Source: CAZXSK01 sp964642855
Lineage (GTDB): Bacteria > Planctomycetota > Phycisphaerae > SM23-33
Assembly (NCBI GenBank): GCA_964642855.1
Contig: CAZXSK010000084.1
Location: 1-14,341, forward strand
Reading direction: 5' to 3'
Length of the DNA: 14,341 nucleotides
Position 1 is the first letter of the stretch, and the number at the start of each line of letters is the position of its first letter. The position numbers and the translations under genes were made by a program. The notes under the pieces are model-generated. The model did no database searches. It was given only the letters and a program-made list of their open reading frames with translations, and was not told where the DNA came from. Positions 1-5,699 of this stretch are shown piece after piece.

Positions 1-741
1 GCCGGGCTTTCTACGGGTCTCTGGTCCCGCTACGCCGACCAGACCGGTGTCGAGGTCACCAGCGTCTGCGCCGATTTCGGCCCGACGCGCTCGTACCTGG
101 TCGACACGCCGGAAGCGAAGCTGCTGGACCGTTGCGTTCACTGCGTCGAGGGGTTCACCGTGTTGGCCGACCAGATGGAGCAGTTTTACGCTGGCGACCC
201 GCGGGACTCGTTGGCCGGCGTGCCCGTTCAAGAGCTGACGGCCACGTTGCATCACTTCAGCAGGCCCGTGTCGGCCGGTCGCCCGAACCGGCGAACAGAG
301 CGACTTGAGCAGCAGTTCGGAGGCAGTGCAACCGCCTCGGACATCCTCATCACTGCGAACAAGCTGGAGTTCCCTCCCGATCTTCTGGACGTCTACTGCG
401 AAGAACCTCGATTCACCGACATGCTGGACGTTCTACGGCAGGCCGACACCGAAGGCCGGGCCGGCGTCCTCGATGGTCTCGACGGTGAGTGGGACCTGAT
501 CTTCTTTGATTCAGGCGAACTCTCTACGATGATCGAGTGGGAGCAGTTGCACCGCCGTGTACCGGTTGGTGGTTTCGTGGCCCTTCACGACATCTACTTC
601 CCCAAGTCCCTCAAGAGTTGTCTCGCCTGTGCCGCCATCGTTGCCGATCCGTCCTGGGACGTGGTCTACGTGGACGACACCACACCGCAGGGCCTGCTCA
701 TCGCTCGGCGAACCAGCCGCAAGGAGAACGCTCGGTGTTAG
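1..741 (+). CDS. Putative class I SAM-dependent methyltransferase, 3' part (5' end outside window)
   Basis: The frame is open from base 1 to a TAG at 739-741, so about 246 codons are visible and the true start lies to the left. An ATG at 160 is internal and unlikely to be the start because the upstream codons read as normal protein. The C-terminal part has the look of the Methyltransf_24-type fold: a strand ending in acid (WDLIFFDSGE, codons about 164-173), a helix, then a strand with GGFVALHDIYFP (about 190-201), and a last strand VVYVDD. In that family this region holds the late part of the SAM-binding Rossmann fold and a metal- or substrate-contacting His-Asp. The SAM-binding motif I itself would be upstream or is not recognisable. 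The substrate is unknown. The downstream methyltransferase and kdsB genes suggest surface-glycan modification. Coding is fairly sure; the family call is moderate. Confidence 0.6.
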   Translation, partial: AGLSTGLWSRYADQTGVEVTSVCADFGPTRSYLVDTPEAKLLDRCVHCVEGFTVLADQMEQFYAGDPRDSLAGVPVQELTATLHHFSRPVSAGRPNRRTERLEQQFGGSATASDILITANKLEFPPDLLDVYCEEPRFTDMLDVLRQADTEGRAGVLDGLDGEWDLIFFDSGELSTMIEWEQLHRRVPVGGFVALHDIYFPKSLKSCLACAAIVADPSWDVVYVDDTTPQGLLIARRTSRKENARC

Positions 742-1463
742 CGAAGATTCGGTCGGTTCGAAGTCGGTTCTGCGGCGCGGAACAACCCGCCCCCGCCAGT
801 CAGGCGATGCCTGAACACGCCGATCGTCTGGAGCGGATCCGGGCTTACGATCCGTCGGTCACGGTTCTGGACCAACCGAAGTACGAGATGGGCGATCACC
901 CGCGAAGCTACCACGATTTCGAGTGTGTGTTTGCCGCTTGTCATGTTCCCTCGGATGCACATGTTCTGGACGTGGGTTCGTATCGCCTTTTCGTCCTTGG
1001 TCTGCTTGCCCGGGGACCGGTTACGACTCTCGACGTGAGGCCGAGGACGGCCTCGGGGCCTCTCGAGACCGTCCTTACCGGCGACGCTCGCCAGATCCCG
1101 CTGGAGGATCAGAGCGTCGATTGCGTCGTGAGTCTCAGCAGCATTGAGCATTTTGGTCTCGGCCGATACGGCGACCCGTTCGATCCCGACGCCGACCGCA
1201 AGGCGATGGCGGAGGTGGTTCGCGTTGTTCGTCCCGGTGGAATCGTGCTGTTCACGACCACCCTCACGCGAGGGAAACCCTGCATCGCATTCCCGCGACA
1301 CCGAATCTACACGCTGAATCAAATCCATGCGATGTGCGACGGATTGGAACTCGAGGCTGAGGATTACTACAGCCAGTCGGAAGGCGAAGCCGTAGACATC
1401 GAGCGGATCGTGCATGAGATCGGCCAATGGGATGTCTATTGCGGCTGCTGGCGCAGGCCTTAG
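735..1463 (+). CDS. Class I SAM methyltransferase-like protein (DUF268-like)
   Basis: A 242-residue protein starting at GTG 735. I chose this start because AAGGAG at 721-726 sits 8 nt upstream and the gene then overlaps the previous stop by 7 bp, a typical coupled junction. An ATG at 807 is a possible later start. A Rossmann-type motif I is seen as HVLDVGSYR (residues 76-84), followed by LDVRP (99-103), GDARQIPLE (117-125), and SSIEHFGLGRYGD (135-147) with VVRPGG (164-169). The block IEHFGLGRYGD followed by DPDAD is characteristic, as I recall, of the DUF268/methyltransferase-like family often found in nucleotide-sugar and capsule clusters. Motif I is less glycine-rich than the classic GxGxG, so cofactor binding is not certain. 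No membrane segments or signal peptide are seen. It probably modifies a glycan or lipid precursor in the cytoplasm; the substrate is unknown. Confidence 0.78.
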   Translation: MLAKIRSVRSRFCGAEQPAPASQAMPEHADRLERIRAYDPSVTVLDQPKYEMGDHPRSYHDFECVFAACHVPSDAHVLDVGSYRLFVLGLLARGPVTTLDVRPRTASGPLETVLTGDARQIPLEDQSVDCVVSLSSIEHFGLGRYGDPFDPDADRKAMAEVVRVVRPGGIVLFTTTLTRGKPCIAFPRHRIYTLNQIHAMCDGLELEAEDYYSQSEGEAVDIERIVHEIGQWDVYCGCWRRP

Positions 1464-1502
1464 AATCGTGGTGATCGCACGCCGTACCGAAAGGACACAC
1501 GC

Positions 1503-2291
1503 ATGGACGCCAAGCAGACGCATATCGTCGGAATCATTCCCGCCCGCATGGGCTCCAGCCGCTTTCCCGGGAAACCGCTGGCGGACATCGGCGGGGTGCC
1601 CATGGTCGGACACGTTTACCATCGCAGCCGCATGAGCCGGCGGTTGGATGAGGTCTACGTCGCCACCTGCGATGAGGAAATCGCTGACTACGTCCGCTCG
1701 ATCGGCGGTCAGGCTGTCATGACGGCCGACACGCACCAACGCGCTTCCGACCGAACCGCCGAAGCGCTGGAGCACATCGAGCGCGACACCGGCAGGCAGG
1801 TGGACATCGTTGTGATGATCCAGGGCGATGAACCCATGCTCCACCCGGAGATGATCGACGAAGCCGTCGATCCGCTCATCGAGGACGAATCCGTTCTCGT
1901 GTCCAACCTGATGGCCCCGATCAAGACGGCCGAGGAGCATGACGACATCAACGAGGTCAAGGTGGTGGTCGACCGCGCCAACTTCGCGCTCTACTTCTCG
2001 CGGGAGCCCATTCCCTCACCGCGCAAGGGCGGCCCGGATGTTCCCCGGCGCAAGCAGGTCTGCATCATTCCGTTCCGACGCGATTTCCTTCAGACATTCA
2101 ACGACCTGGAACCCACTCCACTGGAGATCATCGAATCGGTGGACATGATGCGCGTCCTCGAGCATGGCTACCGGGTCAAGATGGTCCCCACCCGGTTCGA
2201 CGTTTACAGCGTGGATACCGAAGCCGACCGGGCCCGGGTGGAGCAACTCCTCCGCGACGACCCCCTTACGGCAGACTACGGCAACGCCTGA
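1503..2291 (+). CDS. kdsB: 3-deoxy-manno-octulosonate cytidylyltransferase (CMP-Kdo synthetase)-like
   Basis: A 262-residue protein. Members of this family activate Kdo with CTP to CMP-Kdo for lipopolysaccharide core assembly in the cytoplasm. The start ATG 1503 is backed by AAGGA at 1491-1495, 7 nt upstream. Visible signatures are the nucleotide-binding loop IIPARMGSSRFPGKP (residues 11-25), the Mg2+-binding region MIQGDEP (105-111), NEVKVVVD (150-157), ALYFSREPIP (162-171), TPLEIIESVDMMR (205-217) and VDTEAD (237-242). Length fits the family (about 245-260). One difference is the segment HQRASDR (78-84), where well-known KdsB proteins read roughly PSGTDR; this may mean a different nonulosonic or ulosonic acid substrate. 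It follows the methyltransferase gene by 39 bp and probably ends the glycan unit, since stem-loops and a new promoter follow. Confidence 0.85.
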   Translation: MDAKQTHIVGIIPARMGSSRFPGKPLADIGGVPMVGHVYHRSRMSRRLDEVYVATCDEEIADYVRSIGGQAVMTADTHQRASDRTAEALEHIERDTGRQVDIVVMIQGDEPMLHPEMIDEAVDPLIEDESVLVSNLMAPIKTAEEHDDINEVKVVVDRANFALYFSREPIPSPRKGGPDVPRRKQVCIIPFRRDFLQTFNDLEPTPLEIIESVDMMRVLEHGYRVKMVPTRFDVYSVDTEADRARVEQLLRDDPLTADYGNA

Positions 2292-2292
2292 T

Positions 2293-2330
2293 CCTCGCCC
2301 GGCATCGGCTCCGACATCCGGGGCGTGAGG
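2293..2330 (+). terminator. Imperfect GC-rich stem-loop just after kdsB, possible terminator
   Basis: CCTCGCCCGG at 2293-2302 can pair with CCGGGGCGTGAGG at 2318-2330 through about ten G-C/A-T pairs with small bulges. It begins two bases after the kdsB stop. There is no T-run after it, so it would be an atypical factor-independent terminator or only a 3' end-stabilising hairpin. Confidence 0.4.
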
Positions 2331-2367
2331 GCTGCCGCAACGAGAGGTAGCACCTCAAGGGCAGCCC
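2329..2367 (+). repeat. Nested inverted repeats (stem-loop within a stem)
   Basis: GGGCTGCC at 2329-2336 is the exact reverse complement of GGCAGCCC at 2360-2367. Inside it GAGGT (2344-2348) and ACCTC (2352-2356) form a 5-bp stem with a 3-nt loop. The outer arm shares two bases with the stem-loop at 2293-2330, so the two structures partly exclude each other. No T-run follows. It could be part of the kdsB terminator region or a structured RNA element. Confidence 0.5.
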
Positions 2368-2507
2368 ACACTCGGACGCATTGCCCTGCCCTCCAGGCCG
2401 CCGGACCAGACCCTCGTCGGTCACCGTCCCCCCGCTCGCTCACGACTGGCAACGGAGACATCGTGCCGGCGGCGCCTCTCTTCTCCCCTCCCCGACGATT
2501 AGAAGTC

Positions 2508-2536
2508 TTGACAGGTTTCAGCCGATGAACTACTAT
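2508..2536 (+). promoter_or_regulatory. Sigma70-type promoter of the rex-hyd operon
   Basis: A perfect -35 box TTGACA (2508-2513) is followed after exactly 17 nt by TACTAT (2531-2536), which matches four of six positions of TATAAT. TATATT at 2534-2539 is a nearer match in sequence but has a 20-nt spacer. Transcription would start near 2543, leaving a leader of about 70 nt before the rex start codon. It is the only clear promoter I see ahead of the hydrogenase genes. Confidence 0.72.
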
Positions 2537-2538
2537 AT

Positions 2539-2556
2539 TCGTGAATCGTTTCACAG
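2539..2556 (+). promoter_or_regulatory. Rex operator (NADH/NAD+-responsive)
   Basis: TCGTGAATCGTTTCACAG contains the inverted repeat GTGAA-N4-TTCAC. Against the published Rex consensus TTGTGAA-N4-TTCACAA it matches 12 of the 14 defined positions. It lies between the -10 box and about +14 relative to the predicted start, where a bound repressor would block RNA polymerase, and it precedes rex itself. This fits autoregulated Rex control of the whole hydrogenase operon: repression when NAD+ dominates, release when NADH accumulates. Confidence 0.8.
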
Positions 2557-2572
2557 CGTTACAAACGTAACG
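2557..2572 (+). promoter_or_regulatory. Perfect inverted repeat CGTTAC-AAAC-GTAACG, possible second operator
   Basis: Arms at 2557-2562 and 2567-2572 are perfect 6-bp reverse complements with a 4-nt spacer. The repeat touches the Rex site and lies in the predicted leader. It does not match the Rex consensus. It may bind another regulator or form a small hairpin at the 5' end of the mRNA. No family is assigned. Confidence 0.5.
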
Positions 2573-2612
2573 ACGCCCGACATGAGAACGTGAACGAGCC
2601 CCGGAGACAACC

Positions 2613-3260
2613 TTGGCTTCCGAACGAACCATTGGCAGGCTAACCCTCTATAGAAGAATACTTAACGACCTGGCTCGGGAAGGAGAAACCAGCCTCCATT
2701 CCCATCAGCTCGCCTCCCACGCCGGCGTCTCTGCCGCCCAGGTCCGACGCGATCTGATGGCCACCGGCTACGCCGGAAGCCCCAACCGCGGGTACGACGT
2801 GCAGAAACTACTCGAGAGCCTGCGGAATTTTCTCGACAAGCCCGGTGGTCAGGGCATGGCGCTGGTGGGCATCGGAAACCTCGGGCGGGCGCTGCTGTCC
2901 TACTTCATCGGACGCAGACCCCACCTGTCGATCGTCGCCGCCTTCGATACCGACCCCGCCAAAACCGGCCGGGTGATCCATGGCTGCCGGTGCTACCCGA
3001 TCGATCAGCTCGAAACCGTGGTCGCCGACGAGGGCATCGAGGCCGCGGTGATCGCCGTACCCGTCGAGCAGGCCCAGCCGGTCGCCGAGAGGCTCGTGCG
3101 GTGCGGGGTGCGGGGATTGCTGAACTTTGCCCCGGTCGCGCTGCACCTGCCACCCGATGTGTATGTGGAGAATATCGACGTAACCATGTCGCTGGAGAAG
3201 GTGGCGTACTTCTCCCGCGGAGAAGTTCTGCAAGGACAAGGAAAGGAACGCCAAGCATGA
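2613..3260 (+). CDS. rex: Redox-sensing transcriptional repressor Rex
   Basis: A 215-residue protein, the usual Rex length. It is a homodimeric repressor that binds DNA when NAD+ is high and leaves it when NADH binds. An N-terminal winged helix spans roughly residues 8-60 (TLYRRILNDL, QVRRDLMATGYAG, RGYDV). A Rossmann domain follows, with VGIGNLG at 85-91 for the dinucleotide and the acid pair FDTD (111-114) that favours NAD(H) over NADP(H). The C-terminal NFAPVALHLP and VENIDVTMSLEKVAYF are conserved family segments. The start is TTG 2613, supported by GGAG at 2603-2606 six nt upstream; nearby ATG 2582 and GTG 2590 are out of frame. The stop overlaps the next gene's start (ATGA). Being first in the operon and next to its own operator, it probably controls itself and the hydrogenase genes. 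Confidence 0.96.
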   Translation: MASERTIGRLTLYRRILNDLAREGETSLHSHQLASHAGVSAAQVRRDLMATGYAGSPNRGYDVQKLLESLRNFLDKPGGQGMALVGIGNLGRALLSYFIGRRPHLSIVAAFDTDPAKTGRVIHGCRCYPIDQLETVVADEGIEAAVIAVPVEQAQPVAERLVRCGVRGLLNFAPVALHLPPDVYVENIDVTMSLEKVAYFSRGEVLQGQGKERQA

Positions 3261-3739
3261 TCGCCACGGACATCGACGACATCCTCCAGCGATACGCAGG
3301 AGCGACGCGCGATTCCCTGATCCCCCTGCTCCAGGAGGTACAGGATCGATGCGGGTATCTCTCCCGCGAGGCAGTGGTCCGAATCGCCGGGCACCTGAAC
3401 CTGCCCGCCAGCAAGATCTACGGCGTGGCGACCTTCTACAACCAGTTCCGGTTCCAACCCCAGGGCAAGTATCACATCCAGGTCTGCCGCGGCACGGCCT
3501 GCCACGTGAAAGGCTCCGCCGGGGTGCTGGACGCGCTGAAGCGAGAACTCAAGATCGACGCAGGCCAAACCACCCGCGACGGGCTGTTCTCTCTGGAAGT
3601 CGTCGCCTGCATCGGCGCCTGCGGACTCGCGCCGGTCATCAGCGTCAATGGGGAGTTCCACGCCAAGCTCACCAGCGATTCGGTCCGCAAGGTCCTCGCC
3701 GAGTATCGCCAGACCGAAACGGAGGCCTCCAATGCCTGA
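3257..3739 (+). CDS. hydC: NAD-linked [FeFe]-hydrogenase gamma subunit, NuoE-like [2Fe-2S] protein
   Basis: A 160-residue protein of the NuoE/HndA family, with a thioredoxin-like [2Fe-2S] domain. The four cluster cysteines are C77 and C82 (CRGTAC) and C118 and C122 (CIGAC), the standard Cx4C...Cx3C pattern. The helical N-terminal part, with LQEVQDRCGYLS (25-36) and KIYGVATFYNQF (53-64), is typical of the family. The start ATG 3257 overlaps the rex stop (ATGA) and has AAAGGA about 9 nt upstream; in-frame codons further left belong to the rex gene in another frame. In NAD-dependent hydrogenases and complex I this subunit sits next to the flavoprotein and passes electrons in the soluble cytoplasmic complex. 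It overlaps hydB by 8 bp, indicating fixed stoichiometry. It could equally be named hndA or nuoE. Confidence 0.93.
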   Translation: MIATDIDDILQRYAGATRDSLIPLLQEVQDRCGYLSREAVVRIAGHLNLPASKIYGVATFYNQFRFQPQGKYHIQVCRGTACHVKGSAGVLDALKRELKIDAGQTTRDGLFSLEVVACIGACGLAPVISVNGEFHAKLTSDSVRKVLAEYRQTETEASNA

Positions 3740-5693
3740 CACCCAGACCGCCGTCGAAGCAGGCGACCTGCTGAGTCTCTGGTCCGAAGGACCCATCGCC
3801 CACTACCGCAGCGAAACCCGCGACCGCCTGGCCAGAGAGCTCGACGCGCTTCGCACCGAACGCACTGACTTCCCCGTGATTTTCGTGGGCGCAGGAACGT
3901 GCGGCCTCGGGGCCGGGGCCGGAAAGACCCTCGCCGAGGTCAAGAAGTACGTCGCCGACCGCGAGGTCGACGCCAAGATCGTCGAGGTAGGCTGCATCGG
4001 CCTGTGTGCCGTCGAGCCCATGCTCGACGTTCAGCTTCCGGGCAAACAGCGGGTCTGTTTCCAGGACGTCACCGAGGATAAGGTCGCCGGCCTGCTGGAC
4101 AAGGTCTTCGCCGGCGAGATCCCCCAGGACCTGGTCTTCGGGCAGCACCGCCAGAACGCCCGGGAGCCCTGGCCCGACGTGCCCTACATGGACGAGAACC
4201 CCTTCTTCGCTCCCCAGACACGCTGGGTGCTCGCCAACTGCGGACTGATCGATCCCAGCCGCATCGAGGAATACATCGCCCGGGGCGGGTATGCGGGTCT
4301 GGCCAGGACCATCACCGGCAAGACGCGCCAGGAGGTCTGCGAAGACGTCCTCGCCAGCGGCCTGCGAGGCCGGGGCGGCGGCGGGTTCCCCACGGGCAGG
4401 AAGTGGCAGTTCGCCCAGAATGTCCAGGCCGACCAGAAGTATCTCGTCTGCAACGCCGACGAGGGCGACCCCGGGGCGTTCATGGACCGCGCGGTCATCG
4501 AGGGCGACCCGCACCGGCTGCTGGAAGGCATGGCCATCGCCGCCTACGCCATCGGGGCGACCAAGGCGTACATCTACATCCGTGCCGAGTATCCCCTGGC
4601 GATCGACCGGCTCGTCGAGGCGATCGACCAGGCGAAGGATTACGGGCTGCTGGGCGAGAACATTCTCGACTCGGGCATGGACCTGGAGATCGTCATCAAA
4701 AAGGGCGCGGGCGCCTTTGTCTGCGGTGAGGAAACCGCCCTGATCCACAGCATCGAGGGCAAGCGCGGCATGCCTCGCCCCCGGCCCCCGTTCCCAGCCG
4801 TCAGCGGCGTGTTCGGCAAGCCCACGATCATCAACAACGTCGAGACGCTCGCCAACCTGCCCGGCATCCTGGGCAAGGGCCCGCAATGGTTCGCCTCGGT
4901 CGGCACCGAAGGCAGCAAGGGCACGAAGGTCTTCGCCCTTTCGGGCAAGGTCAGCAACACCGGCCTGGTCGAGGTGGCGATGGGCACGAAAGTCCGCGAA
5001 ATCGTCTTTGACATCGGCGGGGGCATCCCGGGCGGCAAGGAGTACAAAGCCACGCAGATCGGCGGACCTTCCGGCGGGTGCATCCCCGCCCAGCACCTGG
5101 ACATCGAGGTCGATTACGAGTCGCTCAAGACCGTCGGCGCGATGATGGGTTCCGGCGGGTTGGTCGTCATGGACGAAGACACCTGCATGGTCGACGTGGC
5201 GAAGTTCTTCATGGACTTCATCCAGCGCGAATCGTGCGGCAAGTGCATCCCCTGCCGCGAAGGCACCCGGCGGATGCTGGAGACCCTCGAGCGGATCACG
5301 TCCGGCCGCAAGAGCGAGAAAGGCCATGGCGCCCTCGAGCGGTTCCAGAGCGTGATGTACCTCGACCGCCTCGCGAAGGTCATCCAGGACACCAGCCTCT
5401 GTGGCTTGGGGCAGACCGCACCCAACCCGGTGCTCAGCACCCTGAAGTTCTTCCGGGACGAGTACGAGGCGCACGTATTCGAGCGTCGCTGTCCGGCCGG
5501 GGCGTGCGCAGAGCTGGTCCACTACGAAATCGATCAGGACCAATGCGTCGGCTGCACCGCCTGCGCCCGCAAGTGCCCCACCGGCGCGATCATGGGCGCA
5601 CCGAAGAGTCCGCATTACGTCGTACAAGAGAAATGTGTCCGTTGCGGGGCCTGTCTGGATACCTGCAAGTTCGACGCCGTCGTGAAAGGGTAG
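3732..5693 (+). CDS. hydB: NAD-linked [FeFe]-hydrogenase beta subunit, NuoF-like FMN/NADH-binding iron-sulfur protein
   Basis: A 653-residue diaphorase subunit that would exchange electrons with NAD(H) through FMN. Domains in order: an N-terminal thioredoxin-like [2Fe-2S] region with C57 (GTCGLGAGAG) and C88/C92 (GCIGLC); a NuoF core with GRGGGGFPTG (213-222) and NADEGDPGAF (241-250) for NADH/FMN; an SLBB-like segment around 395-460; a [4Fe-4S] site SCGKCIPC (C502, C505, C508) with C557; an extra cysteine pair C587/C592; and a C-terminal two-cluster ferredoxin (C605, C608, C611, C615 and C635, C638, C641, C645). This fused layout matches HydB of trimeric, often electron-bifurcating hydrogenases. 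The start ATG 3732 has GGAGG at 3721-3725, six nt upstream, and overlaps hydC by 8 bp. A much earlier in-frame ATG lies inside hydC and was not used. Confidence 0.94.
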   Translation: MPDTQTAVEAGDLLSLWSEGPIAHYRSETRDRLARELDALRTERTDFPVIFVGAGTCGLGAGAGKTLAEVKKYVADREVDAKIVEVGCIGLCAVEPMLDVQLPGKQRVCFQDVTEDKVAGLLDKVFAGEIPQDLVFGQHRQNAREPWPDVPYMDENPFFAPQTRWVLANCGLIDPSRIEEYIARGGYAGLARTITGKTRQEVCEDVLASGLRGRGGGGFPTGRKWQFAQNVQADQKYLVCNADEGDPGAFMDRAVIEGDPHRLLEGMAIAAYAIGATKAYIYIRAEYPLAIDRLVEAIDQAKDYGLLGENILDSGMDLEIVIKKGAGAFVCGEETALIHSIEGKRGMPRPRPPFPAVSGVFGKPTIINNVETLANLPGILGKGPQWFASVGTEGSKGTKVFALSGKVSNTGLVEVAMGTKVREIVFDIGGGIPGGKEYKATQIGGPSGGCIPAQHLDIEVDYESLKTVGAMMGSGGLVVMDEDTCMVDVAKFFMDFIQRESCGKCIPCREGTRRMLETLERITSGRKSEKGHGALERFQSVMYLDRLAKVIQDTSLCGLGQTAPNPVLSTLKFFRDEYEAHVFERRCPAGACAELVHYEIDQDQCVGCTACARKCPTGAIMGAPKSPHYVVQEKCVRCGACLDTCKFDAVVKG

Positions 5694-5699
5694 TCACCG

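Larger units (their letters stand above)
2292..2612. other. Intergenic region between the glycan genes and the hydrogenase operon
   Basis: This 321-bp stretch holds no convincing gene on either strand. A minus-strand open frame across it has no family resemblance and runs over the promoter. The first third carries GC-rich stem-loops that may end the kdsB transcript. The middle (about 2368-2500) shows no clear motif to me. The last 105 bp carry the promoter, a Rex-like operator, a second inverted repeat and the rex ribosome binding site. Confidence 0.8.

Noticed and set aside
738..1940. Long minus-strand open frame of 400 codons opposite the methyltransferase and kdsB genes
   Set aside because: It lies antisense to two recognisable genes, shows no family motif, and such frames are common opposite GC-rich coding DNA.
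2582..2592. ATG 2582 and GTG 2590 as rex starts
   Set aside because: Both are out of frame with rex; the TTG at 2613 is in frame and has GGAG at the right distance.
2276..2632. Minus-strand open frame of 118 codons across the intergenic region
   Set aside because: It would run through the promoter and Rex site, has no family look, and its start lies inside rex.
3669..5627. Minus-strand open frame of 652 codons opposite hydB
   Set aside because: It mirrors the codon pattern of hydB, is rich in Asp/Leu/Ala/Gly without domains, and hydB is certain.
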